From NCBI RefSeq assembly GCF_000708715.2, contig NZ_JENB01000019.1, positions 1 to 64,000 of the forward strand: 64,000 nucleotides of DNA, given 5' to 3'. Numbering within the stretch: position 1 is the first letter of the stretch; the number at the start of each line of letters is the position of its first letter. The position numbers and the translations under genes are program-made. The notes beneath the pieces are model-generated. The model was not told the DNA's origin. It did not search any database and saw nothing but the letters and a program-made list of their open reading frames with translations. Positions 1 to 8,444 of this stretch are shown here, piece by piece. The DNA is from Pseudomonas putida W15Oct28 (GTDB lineage: Bacteria; Pseudomonadota; Gammaproteobacteria; Pseudomonadales; Pseudomonadaceae).

Positions 1-37
1 CCTGTGGGAGCGGGCTAGCCCGCGAAGAGGTCGGGCC
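1..37. repeat. REP-like palindromic element
   Basis: The sequence has the inverted core GCGGGCTAGCCCGC preceded by CCTGTGGGA and followed by GAAGAGG. This is the same unit as the inverted pair at 9736-9818, so it is a single copy of the dispersed P. putida REP family. It lies just beyond the terminator hairpin of the first gene. Confidence 0.7.
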
Positions 38-46
38 TGGAAACGC

Positions 47-74
47 AGAAGGGGCGCCATGTGGCGCCCCTTCT
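47..74 (-). terminator. Terminator-like hairpin after the carboxynorspermidine dehydrogenase gene
   Basis: There is a perfect 12-bp stem (AGAAGGGGCGCC with its complement) around a 4-nt loop, ten bases after the stop codon of the minus-strand gene. The T tract on the minus strand is short (GCGTTTCC), so termination may be imperfect. Confidence 0.65.
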
Positions 75-83
75 GTTTGTTGC

Positions 84-1328
84 TTAGGCTTCAGCGTCCC
101 AAGGACGATCGCCTTTTTCATCTTTGACGCGGGTCGGCAGGCCCATCACGTCCAGCGCCTTGAGGAACGGCTCTGCTGGCAGCTCCTCGACGTTGACCAT
201 GCGCTTGGCATCCCATTCGCCACGGGCAACCAGCAGGGCGGCAGCCACTGGCGGTACACCGGCGGTGTAGGAAATACCCTGGCTGTCGGTCTCGGCGTAG
301 GCTTCTGCGTGGTCAGCCACGTTGTAGATGAAGACTTCGCGCGGCTGGCCATCCTTGGTGCCTTTGACCAGGTCACCGATGCAGGTCTTACCGGTGTAGC
401 CAGGGGCCAGCGAGGCTGGATCCGGCAGCACGGCCTTGACCACTTTCAGCGGTACCACTTCCAGGCCTTCGGCAGTTTTTACCGGTTGCTCGCTGAGCAG
501 GCCCAGGTTTTTCAGCACGGTGAACACATTAATGTAGTGCTCGCCGAAGCTCATCCAGAAACGCACGTTCGGCACGTTGAGGTTCTTCGAAATCGAGTGA
601 ACTTCGTCGTGGCCGGTCAGGTACAGGTTTTGCGAACCTACCACAGGCAGGTCGTCGGTACGCTTGACCTCAAACATGGTGTTGCTGGTCCACTGGCTGT
701 TCTGCCAGCTCCACACTTGCCCGGTGAACTCGCGGAAGTTGATTTCCGGGTCGAAGTTGGTGGCAAAGTACTTGCCATGCGAACCGGCATTGACGTCGAG
801 AATGTCGATCGAATCAATGCTGTCGAAATACTGCTGCTGCGCCAGTTTGGCGTAGCTGTTCACCACACCCGGGTCGAAACCGACGCCGAGAATGGCCGTA
901 ATGTTCTTTGCCTGGCACTCTTCGAGGTGTTTCCACTCGTAGTTGCCGTACCACGGCGGGGTCTCGCAAATCTTGCCCGGCTCTTCGTGGATGGCGGTGT
1001 CCAGATAGGCGACACCCGTATCGATGCAGGCACGCAGCACCGACATGTTGAGGAAGGCGGAACCTACGTTGATCACGATCTGCGATTCGGTCTCGCGGAT
1101 CAGCGCCTTGGTTGCCTCGACATCGAGGGCGTTGAGCGAGAAGGCCTGGATGTCGGCGGGTACCTTGAGGCTACCCTTGGCCTTGACGCTGTCGATGATG
1201 GCCTGGCATTTGGAGATGTTCCGTGACGCGATAGCGATACGACCCAGTTCGTCGTTATGCTGTGCGCACTTGTGGGCCACCACCTTGGCGACACCTCCTG
1301 CACCAATGATAAGAACGTTCTTCTTCAA
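84..1328 (-). CDS. Carboxynorspermidine/carboxyspermidine dehydrogenase (saccharopine dehydrogenase family)
   Basis: This 414-residue protein is predicted to condense aspartate semialdehyde with a diamine (1,3-diaminopropane or putrescine) by NAD(P)H-dependent reductive amination. That yields carboxynorspermidine or carboxyspermidine in the cytosol. The N-terminus shows a Rossmann loop, GAGGVAKVV (residues 9-17), followed by the saccharopine-dehydrogenase-like body, with GVGFDPGVVNSYAK in the middle. Length matches the CANSDH family. It lies 33 bases downstream of the matching decarboxylase on the same strand, so the two almost certainly form an operon. Family assignment is strong; which diamine is used cannot be read from the sequence. 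Confidence 0.88.
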   Translation of the reverse strand: MKKNVLIIGAGGVAKVVAHKCAQHNDELGRIAIASRNISKCQAIIDSVKAKGSLKVPADIQAFSLNALDVEATKALIRETESQIVINVGSAFLNMSVLRACIDTGVAYLDTAIHEEPGKICETPPWYGNYEWKHLEECQAKNITAILGVGFDPGVVNSYAKLAQQQYFDSIDSIDILDVNAGSHGKYFATNFDPEINFREFTGQVWSWQNSQWTSNTMFEVKRTDDLPVVGSQNLYLTGHDEVHSISKNLNVPNVRFWMSFGEHYINVFTVLKNLGLLSEQPVKTAEGLEVVPLKVVKAVLPDPASLAPGYTGKTCIGDLVKGTKDGQPREVFIYNVADHAEAYAETDSQGISYTAGVPPVAAALLVARGEWDAKRMVNVEELPAEPFLKALDVMGLPTRVKDEKGDRPWDAEA

Positions 1329-1361
1329 TTTACCTTTTGCTCCTTACTTGGAAAGCCGGCC

Positions 1362-2459
1362 TTACGACAGGCTGGAAACGTAGTCTTCGAAACCGAACTC
1401 GCGGACGACCTCGACGCTGCCGTCGAGTTGCTTGACCACGATGGATGGCATCTTCAGACCGTTGAACCAGTTTTTCTTGACCATGGTGTAACCCGCCGTG
1501 TCGATGAACGACAGGCGATCGCCAATGGCCAACGGGCGATCGAATTGGTACTCGCCGAAGATGTCACCGGCCAGGCACGACTTGCCGCAGACCATGTAGG
1601 TGTGCTCGCCGTCGTTGGGGGCCATCTTGGCGTTGAGGCGGTAGATCAGCAGGTCGAGCAGGTGCGCTTCGATCGAGCTGTCGACGACGGCCAGGTGCTT
1701 GCCGTTGTACAGGGTGTCGAGCACGGTCACTTCCAGCGAGGCGCTGTTGGTGATGGCCGCTTCGCCCGGCTCCAGGTACACCTGCACGCCGTATTGTTCC
1801 GAGAAGGCTTTGAGGCGCGCGCAGAAAGCGTCTACCGCGTAGTCTTCACCGGTGAAGTGGATGCCGCCACCGAGGCTGACCCACTCGACCTTGTGCAGCA
1901 GGTGGCCAAAGCGCTCTTCGATGTGCGTGAGCATCTTGTCGAACAGGCCGAAATCGCCGTTCTCGCAGTTGTTGTGGAACATGAAACCGGAGATCTGTTC
2001 GATCACCTGCTCGATCTTGGCAGGGTCCCATTCGCCCAGGCGGCTGAACGGACGAGCCGGGTCGGCCAGCAGGTAGTCGGAGCTGCTGACCTGCGGGTTG
2101 ACGCGCAGGCCGCGCACTTTACCTTCGGACTGTTCGGCAAAGCGCTGCAGCTGGCCGATCGAGTTGAAGATGATCTTGTCGCAGTTCTCGAGCATTTCCT
2201 CGACCTCGTCGTCGGCCCAGGCCACGCTGTAGGCGTGGGTTTCGCCGGCGAACTTCTGGCGGCCGAGCTTGAGCTCGAAGAGGGAGGACGAGGTGGTGCC
2301 GTCCATGTACTGCTGCATCAGGTCGAAGACCGACCAGGTGGCGAAGCACTTGAGGGCAAGCAGCGCCTTGGCACCGGAGTGTTCACGCACGTAGGCGATC
2401 TTCTCCATGTTGCTGAGCAGCTTGGTTTTATCGATGAGGTAATACGGCGTCTTGATCAT
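1362..2459 (-). CDS. nspC: Carboxynorspermidine decarboxylase
   Basis: This 365-residue, PLP-dependent, alanine-racemase-fold decarboxylase removes the carboxylate from carboxynorspermidine/carboxyspermidine to give the triamine. Visible family marks are LLALKCF near residue 35 (the PLP lysine), the glycine-rich LGGGIHF, EPGEA near the middle, and the C-terminal CGKSCLAGD and GEYQF segments typical of group IV decarboxylases. It is the first gene of the pair with the dehydrogenase at 84-1328. Together they give spermidine or norspermidine without S-adenosylmethionine decarboxylase. The ATG at 2459 agrees with the family N-terminus (IKTPYYLIDK). Confidence 0.9.
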   Translation of the reverse strand: MIKTPYYLIDKTKLLSNMEKIAYVREHSGAKALLALKCFATWSVFDLMQQYMDGTTSSSLFELKLGRQKFAGETHAYSVAWADDEVEEMLENCDKIIFNSIGQLQRFAEQSEGKVRGLRVNPQVSSSDYLLADPARPFSRLGEWDPAKIEQVIEQISGFMFHNNCENGDFGLFDKMLTHIEERFGHLLHKVEWVSLGGGIHFTGEDYAVDAFCARLKAFSEQYGVQVYLEPGEAAITNSASLEVTVLDTLYNGKHLAVVDSSIEAHLLDLLIYRLNAKMAPNDGEHTYMVCGKSCLAGDIFGEYQFDRPLAIGDRLSFIDTAGYTMVKKNWFNGLKMPSIVVKQLDGSVEVVREFGFEDYVSSLS

Positions 2460-2646
2460 TTAAAGGCCCCCGGCCAGGCCGGCCAAAAAAAGGACACGCA
2501 TTGTGCCTTCACTTGCCGCAGACCGAAAGGGTGCGATACGCATTTCGTCAGGGTTGACGCCGTTGCGAGGGCATTTTTCCGGTTGCGGCGGGCTCAGTAG
2601 AACAGGCGCATGTGACTATCGTAATCACCACCGACAGGTGGCAGCC

Positions 2647-3564
2647 TCAATCGGCTTGCTGCAACCACGCCTTAATTTGCTCCAGCGTTGCCGTAGCGCC
2701 ACCACAAACCACCACCAGCACGTTCTGATATTGCGCCAGGGCGCCCGGCGCATACGCCAATGCCAGCGCCGCTCCACACGCGGGCTCGACCAGCAGGCGA
2801 TGGTCCAGCAGGAACCGCTCACAGGCTTCCAGCGCCGCGCGATCGCTGACCAGGTGGCTGTGCACCGGGTGTTGCTGTGTGCAGGCCAGCGCCTGATCGG
2901 CGACCCGCTTTGCCCCCAGCGAAGTCGCCACCGAGGCGAGGCGCTCCAGTTCAACCGAATGCCCCGCCTGCATGGCCGCATGCAGCGATGCGGCGCCGTG
3001 GGTTTCCACCGCCAGCACCGGGACATCACCCCAGCCATTGCGCTGCAACCCCTCGACCACACCGCTGAGCAACCCGCCACCGCCTACCGACAGCACGACG
3101 GCGTCCGGTTTCACGCCTGCTTGGGCAACTTCATCGATCAGGCTGGCATGCCCGGCCCACAGCAGCGGGTCGTCAAACGGGTGAATGAACGCATCATCCG
3201 GCCCCACCAGGGTCTGCGCCAGGGCGTTGGCCTCCTGCCAGGAGCTGCCATGCACCACCACGTTGGCGTCTTCCTGGCGCAGCAACTCCTTGGCCCGCTC
3301 GGTGGTGGTCTCGGGGACTACCACGGTTACCGGCACGCCCAGCTTGCGCCCCGCATAGGCCACCGCCAGGCCGGCATTGCCGCCCGACGAAGAGATGAAC
3401 TGCCGGGCGCCACGGGCCTGATGCACTTCGCAGGCGTGGCCCACCCCGCGCAGTTTGAACGAGCCGCAAGGTTGCAGGGCATCGAGCTTGAGCCAGATGT
3501 TTCGGCCCGCGGCCAACGACATGGAACGGGATTCGATCAGGGGGGTGTGGATATGCAAGGTCAT
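2647..3564 (-). CDS. PLP-dependent serine/threonine dehydratase-like enzyme
   Basis: This 305-residue fold-type II PLP enzyme resembles the L-serine/threonine dehydratase group. The PLP lysine lies in CGSFKLRG (about residue 38), SSGGNAG is the substrate/phosphate-binding loop (about 59-65), and SVGGGGLLSG binds the PLP phosphate. It lacks a C-terminal ACT domain, so it is like catabolic rather than biosynthetic dehydratases. Its start overlaps the stop of the upstream regulator gene by 4 bases (ATGA), implying translational coupling. The likely reaction is deamination of serine, threonine or a hydroxy-amino acid to a 2-oxo acid; a racemase or beta-hydroxyaspartate lyase activity cannot be excluded. 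Confidence 0.8.
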   Translation of the reverse strand: MTLHIHTPLIESRSMSLAAGRNIWLKLDALQPCGSFKLRGVGHACEVHQARGARQFISSSGGNAGLAVAYAGRKLGVPVTVVVPETTTERAKELLRQEDANVVVHGSSWQEANALAQTLVGPDDAFIHPFDDPLLWAGHASLIDEVAQAGVKPDAVVLSVGGGGLLSGVVEGLQRNGWGDVPVLAVETHGAASLHAAMQAGHSVELERLASVATSLGAKRVADQALACTQQHPVHSHLVSDRAALEACERFLLDHRLLVEPACGAALALAYAPGALAQYQNVLVVVCGGATATLEQIKAWLQQAD

Positions 3565-4235
3565 TGGCTGGTTCCGCGCAATTGTTCAAGGTAGTTGTAA
3601 ATGGTGTAGCGGGTTACGCCGAGGGCACTGGCGGCCTTTTCCACGCCGCCTTTGACGATGAACAGGCCGCGCTCCTGCATGATGCGCACGGCTTCGACCT
3701 TGGCCTGTTTGTTCATCCGGCCTTGGCCGCTGCGTTGCAGGGAAGCCTGGATGATCTCGCTCATCAGCAGCTCCATGTCGGCGGGTTCGCTGACGGCTGG
3801 CGTGGCCCCCAGCGGTTGGAACTGCTGGAGAAAGCTCATGGCGGCGTCCAGGCCGGTGACGTCGGTGTTGATGCAGAGGCTGGCGAACGGGTGGCCGGTG
3901 CTGTCGCGAAATATGGTGGTGGCGCTGCGCAGGGTGCGGCCCTTGAGCGTGGTGGGGTAGTCGGGCAGTACCACCGGCTCGCTGCCGTGCTGGTCGGCTG
4001 AGGCCTGCATCAATGCCTTGAAGCCTTGGTCCTGCTCCGGGGCGGCGAGGATCGGGCTGCCGACGCTGCGGCCGGAGAGGTGGCCGTTGACGATCGCCAC
4101 CACGGAATGCTCCGGGTGGTCCAGGTCGTGCAGGAGGATTTCCATGTTGCGTGCGGCAACGCTGCCCAAGGCCTGAATGGCGGCCTTGAGCACCGTAAGG
4201 GTGAGGTGGCGTTCTTCGCTGGGGGAGATAGGCAT
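3561..4235 (-). CDS. YheO/DauR-like transcriptional regulator
   Basis: This 224-residue protein has an N-terminal YheO-type PAS-like sensor domain (NMEILLHDLDHPEHSVVAI, SGRSVGSPI) and a C-terminal helix-turn-helix (AASALGVTRYTIYNYL near the end). The architecture is that of DauR-type regulators of amino-acid catabolism. The ATG at 4235 is preferred over an upstream in-frame start because the family N-terminus begins close to SPSEERHL. The 4-base overlap with the dehydratase gene suggests it controls that enzyme, perhaps binding the same amino acid. The inducer is unknown. Confidence 0.82.
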   Translation of the reverse strand: MPISPSEERHLTLTVLKAAIQALGSVAARNMEILLHDLDHPEHSVVAIVNGHLSGRSVGSPILAAPEQDQGFKALMQASADQHGSEPVVLPDYPTTLKGRTLRSATTIFRDSTGHPFASLCINTDVTGLDAAMSFLQQFQPLGATPAVSEPADMELLMSEIIQASLQRSGQGRMNKQAKVEAVRIMQERGLFIVKGGVEKAASALGVTRYTIYNYLEQLRGTSQ

Positions 4236-4310
4236 GGCAGATCGCAAAATCAACATTTTGTGTATTTTTACACATAAGGTTGAATTAAGCGATCTGCGGT
4301 GGTTCTACTG

Positions 4311-4420
4311 GCCTCATCGCCGGCAAGCCAGCTCCGACAGGTACTGCACAGGCGCTGAGGAATGTGGGTTTCCTGTGGGAGTTGGCTTGCCGGCGATGGG
4401 CTGCGAAGCAGCCCCAGTAA
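4311..4420. repeat. Inverted pair of REP elements
   Basis: CATCGCCGGCAAGCCAGCTCC starts at 4314, and its near-complement CTGGGAGTTGGCTTGCC-type copy occupies 4372-4398 with two differences over 27 bases. The pair sits between the 5' end of the regulator gene and the 3' end of the amidase gene. Confidence 0.75.
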
Positions 4421-6124
4421 TCAGCCCAAAGCTGGAGTACGCGGCGGGATCATCCGGCGCGAGCCAGTCGCCTCGAAGGCGGCACCAAAGCTCAACAGCG
4501 CATTGTCGCTATAGGCACGTCCGGCAAAGGTCAGCCCCACCGGCATGCCGATGTCGGCCATCACGCCCATTGGCACGGTGACGGTCGGCACACCCAGGTG
4601 ACGGATCGCCAGGTTGCCGTTGGCCACCCAGATACCGTTGCTCCAGGCGATGTCTGCCGATGCCGGGTTGACGTCGGCATCGGCCGGGCCCACATCGGCC
4701 ACGGTCGGGAACAGCACCGCATCCAGGCCCAGGCTGTCCATCCAGTCTTCCAGGTCCAGTTTGCGGGTGTGCTCCAGGCCGCGCAGGCCATCGGGCACGG
4801 TCTCGATCTGGTCCCAGGTCTTCAGCCCGCGCTTGGCCATGTTCACGTACTCGTCCATGCCCGCGGCCAGGTCGTCCTCACGGTTGGGCAGGGTGCCCGG
4901 GTCGTGGGGGAAGATCTGTGGGCCATCGACATCGGCCAAGCGGTTGAGCTTGGGGTCGCCGTTGGCTTGCAGGAAGTCGTCAAACGCCCAGCCCGACAGC
5001 TCCCACAGCTCGTCATGCAGGAACTCCTTGCTGACGATGCCGCGGTTGTAAACGGTCGGCGCGCCCGGGCGGTCGCCCTCGCAGTTGGACACCAGCGGGA
5101 AGTCCACTTCCAGCACTTTGGCGCCGGCCGCTTCCAAGGCCTGGCGTGCCTGTTGCCACAAGTCGATCACAGTGGCGCGGGTGTTGATGCGTTGGCCAGT
5201 CGGGCCACCGATGCCTGGTTTTTCGGAGGTGCCCGCTTCGGCATCGGCATTGATGTACATGCGCGGTACGCCAAAGCGTTTGCCCTTCAGTGCGCTGGCA
5301 TCCACTGCCAGGTCCAGGTAAGAGGCAGGGCGCACAGTCGATGCTGCCGGGATCGGTACCCAGGGCTGCAGGCGCCACAGGTCGCCGCGCTTGTCAGCGT
5401 CATCGGCAACCACCACGTCGAGGATTTCCAGCAGGTCGGCCATGGTGCGGGCGTAAGGCACCACCACGTCCATGGTCGGGGTCAGCGGCCAGTTGCCGCG
5501 CACCGAAATCACCCCGCGCGACGGGGTGTAGGCGCACAGGCCATTGTTGGACGCCGGGCCACGGCCGCTGGACCAGGTTTCCTCGGCCAGGCCGAAGGCA
5601 CTGAAACTGGCGGCGGTGGCGGTGCCGGCACCGTTGGACGAGCCCGAGGCGAAGGGGGCTGTCAGGAAGTTGGCGTTGTACGGGCTTTCGGCGCGGCCAT
5701 ACACGCCGCGCTGCATGCCACCGTTGGCCATGGGCGGCATGTTGGTCTTGCCCAGGCACACGGCACCCGCGGCGCGCAGGCGCTCGATGGTGAAGGCGTC
5801 GCGCTGGGCTACCAGGTCCTTGAAGGCAGGGCTGCCGGAAGCGGCGGTCAGGCCTTTGACCAGGTAGCTGTCCTTGGCGGTGTAGGGGATGCCATCCAGC
5901 GGGCTCAGAACCTGGCCTTGGGCGCGGCGGGCGTCGGAGGCTTCGGCTTCTTTGAGCGCCTCCGGGTTGCGGACCACTACAGCATTCAGGGCGGTGGTGG
6001 TGTCGGCGCCATCGTAGGCGTCGATACGCGCCAGGTAAGCCTTGACCAGCTCGACCGCCGTCGTGCGGCCCGACTCGAGCGCGTCGCGCAGCTCGGCAAT
6101 GGAAACCTCGGTTACCTCGATCAT
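4421..6124 (-). CDS. Amidase (amidase signature family)
   Basis: This 567-residue protein belongs to the amidase signature family, which hydrolyses carboxamides with a Lys-cisSer-Ser triad. Visible residues are the lysine in YTAKDSYLVKG, the glycine/serine-rich ASGSSNGAGTATAASFSAFG core and the downstream WSSGRGPASN that should hold the nucleophilic serine. The C-terminal GIPVGLTFAGRAYSD-type segment (here GMPVGLTFAG) is also typical. The ATG at 6124 (MIEVTEVSIAELRDAL) matches the family start; the 29 upstream in-frame codons run into a poor ribosome-binding region. It is larger than GatA (about 480) and no gatB/gatC is near, so it is a stand-alone catabolic amidase of unknown substrate. Confidence 0.85.
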   Translation of the reverse strand: MIEVTEVSIAELRDALESGRTTAVELVKAYLARIDAYDGADTTTALNAVVVRNPEALKEAEASDARRAQGQVLSPLDGIPYTAKDSYLVKGLTAASGSPAFKDLVAQRDAFTIERLRAAGAVCLGKTNMPPMANGGMQRGVYGRAESPYNANFLTAPFASGSSNGAGTATAASFSAFGLAEETWSSGRGPASNNGLCAYTPSRGVISVRGNWPLTPTMDVVVPYARTMADLLEILDVVVADDADKRGDLWRLQPWVPIPAASTVRPASYLDLAVDASALKGKRFGVPRMYINADAEAGTSEKPGIGGPTGQRINTRATVIDLWQQARQALEAAGAKVLEVDFPLVSNCEGDRPGAPTVYNRGIVSKEFLHDELWELSGWAFDDFLQANGDPKLNRLADVDGPQIFPHDPGTLPNREDDLAAGMDEYVNMAKRGLKTWDQIETVPDGLRGLEHTRKLDLEDWMDSLGLDAVLFPTVADVGPADADVNPASADIAWSNGIWVANGNLAIRHLGVPTVTVPMGVMADIGMPVGLTFAGRAYSDNALLSFGAAFEATGSRRMIPPRTPALG

Positions 6125-6268
6125 GCGTTCACCAAAAAAATTGTGCAGGTGGGGGCTAGTGCGAGGAGTGTACAAGAAGGGCATGGCGGACGCAGGTTTG
6201 CGCAGGGGCAAATGGTTTTATGCAGGCGGGCATTGTCGGGGTATTCCCAGAGGCTGTACCGGACCTTT

Positions 6269-6383
6269 GTGGGAGCGGCCTTGTGTCGCGAAAGGGCCGC
6301 AGAGCGGCCCCAACGATAGCCGCCGTGACGCTGAGGCCTTGGGGCCGCTCTGCGGCCCTTTCGCGACACAAGGCCGCTCCCAC
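6269..6383. repeat. 43-bp perfect inverted repeat (REP-type)
   Basis: The arm at 6269-6311 (starting GTGGGAGCGGCCTTGTGTCG) is an exact reverse complement of 6341-6383, with a 29-bp spacer. It lies between the amidase 5' end and the GST 3' end. A half copy of the same family, with ACACAAGGCCGCTCCTAC, is found near 22150. Confidence 0.85.
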
Positions 6384-6393
6384 GCGGGTCGCG

Positions 6394-7236
6394 CTAACCT
6401 GCCAGATCTGAGGCTGAATGGCGCTCGGGCACTTGGCTGGCCTCGTCCCCCCACGTACGGTTTACGCGAGTGCCGCGCTGCACCGCCGGGCGCAGGGCAA
6501 TTTCCTCGGCCCAACGCTGCACGTTGGGATACTCGTCAACCGCCAGGAACTCTGCCGCGCCATACAGGTTGCCGCGCACCAACTCGCCATACCACGGCCA
6601 CACGGCAATATCGGCAATGCTGTACTCATCACCACCCAGGTAGCGGCTCTCGGCCAGGCGGCGGTCGAGCACGTCGAGTTGACGCTTGGCCTCCATGGTA
6701 AAGCGGTTGATCGCGTACTCGAACTTTTCCGGGGCGTACACGTAGAAGTGGCCAAAGCCACCGCCCAGGTATGGCGCCGCGCCCATCTGCCAGAACAACC
6801 AGTTCAGGCTTTCGGTGCGTGCCGCTGGCGATTTTGGCAGCAGTGCGCCGAACTTGTCTGCCAGGTACAGCAGGATCGAACCCGATTCGAATACCCGCAC
6901 TGCCGGTTCGACGCTGCGGTCGAGCAGGGCAGGGATCTTGGAATTGGGGTTGACCTGGACAAAGCCGCTGGAAAACTGGTCGCCCTCACCAATGCGGATC
7001 AGCCAGGCATCGTACTCGGCTGCGGTATGGCCCAAGGCAAGCAGCTCTTCAAGGGCAATGGTGACCTTCACGCCATTGGGTGTGGCCAGTGAATACAGCT
7101 GCAGCGGGTGCTTGCCCAGCGGCAGGTCCTTGTCGTGCGTCGGGCCGGCAACCGGGCGGTTGATGCTGGCGAACTGGCCGCCGGACGCTGCTTCGTTGCG
7201 CCAGACCTTGGGTGGCACATAGGCGGGCTTGCTCAT
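6394..7236 (-). CDS. yghU: Glutathione S-transferase, YghU type
   Basis: This 280-residue protein is a Nu-class GST like E. coli YghU, which binds two glutathiones and has disulfide-bond reductase activity. Signs are the long N-terminal extension (VPPKVWRNEAASGGQFASIN), the thioredoxin-fold part with NPNSKIPAL and FESGSILLYLADK (glutathione gamma-glutamyl binding), and the all-helical C-domain with YSIADIAVWPW. It is cytosolic and monocistronic, divergent from the hydrolase gene at 7437. Confidence 0.9.
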   Translation of the reverse strand: MSKPAYVPPKVWRNEAASGGQFASINRPVAGPTHDKDLPLGKHPLQLYSLATPNGVKVTIALEELLALGHTAAEYDAWLIRIGEGDQFSSGFVQVNPNSKIPALLDRSVEPAVRVFESGSILLYLADKFGALLPKSPAARTESLNWLFWQMGAAPYLGGGFGHFYVYAPEKFEYAINRFTMEAKRQLDVLDRRLAESRYLGGDEYSIADIAVWPWYGELVRGNLYGAAEFLAVDEYPNVQRWAEEIALRPAVQRGTRVNRTWGDEASQVPERHSASDLAG

Positions 7237-7436
7237 GCATGAATCTCCTTCATTGGCGCGAAACGGTCACGTAAAGACGTGGACCTGTATCTATGCCACG
7301 GGTTCGACGCCCTGCGCAAATGCATAGGGTGCGCGCGCCACTTGCATGACGATGGTTTCATCCAGTTTTCATCCGGCGCAAGCCAGGCCGGCCCTATGCT
7401 GGGCTATCTCTTCGCCCTGCAAGGAACCGCCGGCCG

Positions 7437-8444
7437 ATGACTCTTCCCCGCTGCCTGTTGGCGCTGGTCCTGCTCGGCGGCCTGCTGGCCCATGCCGAAG
7501 CTGCGCCGCGGGTTGTCGGCCTGCACCACATGACCTTGGCCGACCCGGTCGATAGCCGACCGATGCAAGCGCTGGCGTTCTACCCGGCTACGGGTAAAAC
7601 CCGTAGCAGCCGCATAGACGGCTACCCAATCGACGTCGCTGAAGAGGCGCCCGTCGCCATGGGCCGGTTGCCGTTACTGGTCCTGTCCCACGGCAACACC
7701 GGCAGCCCATTGGCGCTGCACTACCTGGCAACCGCGTTGGCACGGCGCGGCTTCGTGGTAGTGGCGGTCGTGCACCCGGGGGACAACGCCCGCGACCACA
7801 GTCGTCTGGGCACCCTGAGCAATCTTTATGGTCGGCCGCTGCAAGTCAGCGCCGCCATCACCGCAGCCCGCGATGATGTATTGGTCGGGCCTTACCTGGA
7901 CGAAGGCAAGGTGGGCGTGATCGGTTATTCGGCCGGTGGCGAAACCGCGTTGATCCTTTCTGGTGCGCGCCCGGACCTGGACCGCCTGCGCCAGTACTGT
8001 CTGGAGCGCCCGAACGACGCCGACGCCTGCAAGACCCACGGCATATTGATTGCCGACCGCAGCGAACTGGCGCCGCAAGCCGACCAGCGGGTAGGGGCGG
8101 TGATGCTGATGGCGCCGCTCAGCCTGCTGTTCGGGCGCCATGCCTTGGCCGGGGTTCAGGTGCCAGCCCTGATCTACAGCGGTGATAGCGACCAACTGGT
8201 GGCGGTGGACCGCAACGCCGAGGCCTTGGCCCGCAAGCTGCCGGTCACACCCGATTACCGCCTGTTGGCCGGTGCCGGTCATTTTGTGTTCATGGCCCAC
8301 TGCGACGCCGAGCAGTACGCGCGGATGCCGGCGCTGTGCAAAGATGCCGAGGGTGTGGATCGGCGCCATATTCATCATTCGCTGGAACGTGAAACGGCGG
8401 CGTTCTTCAGCCAGGCACTGGGCGCGCCGCAACTGGCCGAGTGA
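7437..8444 (+). CDS. Secreted alpha/beta hydrolase (dienelactone-hydrolase-like)
   Basis: This 335-residue protein has an N-terminal signal peptide (hydrophobic residues 5-20, cleavage near AEA-AP) and an alpha/beta-hydrolase fold. LVLSHGNTGS (about 82-91) forms the oxyanion region, Ser165 in GYSAGG is the likely nucleophile, and GDSDQLV and GAGHFVFM supply the acid and the histidine. It is probably periplasmic with an unknown ester or lipid substrate. Its stop lies directly against the stop of the convergent MFS gene. Confidence 0.8.
   Translation: MTLPRCLLALVLLGGLLAHAEAAPRVVGLHHMTLADPVDSRPMQALAFYPATGKTRSSRIDGYPIDVAEEAPVAMGRLPLLVLSHGNTGSPLALHYLATALARRGFVVVAVVHPGDNARDHSRLGTLSNLYGRPLQVSAAITAARDDVLVGPYLDEGKVGVIGYSAGGETALILSGARPDLDRLRQYCLERPNDADACKTHGILIADRSELAPQADQRVGAVMLMAPLSLLFGRHALAGVQVPALIYSGDSDQLVAVDRNAEALARKLPVTPDYRLLAGAGHFVFMAHCDAEQYARMPALCKDAEGVDRRHIHHSLERETAAFFSQALGAPQLAE

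Noticed and set aside
309..1226. 305-codon plus-strand reading frame
   Set aside because: Exactly antisense to the carboxynorspermidine dehydrogenase gene and with no family resemblance; a high-GC shadow.
4598..6319. 573-codon plus-strand reading frame
   Set aside because: Antisense to the amidase, composition typical of a mirror frame (Gly/Val/His-rich), no recognisable motif.
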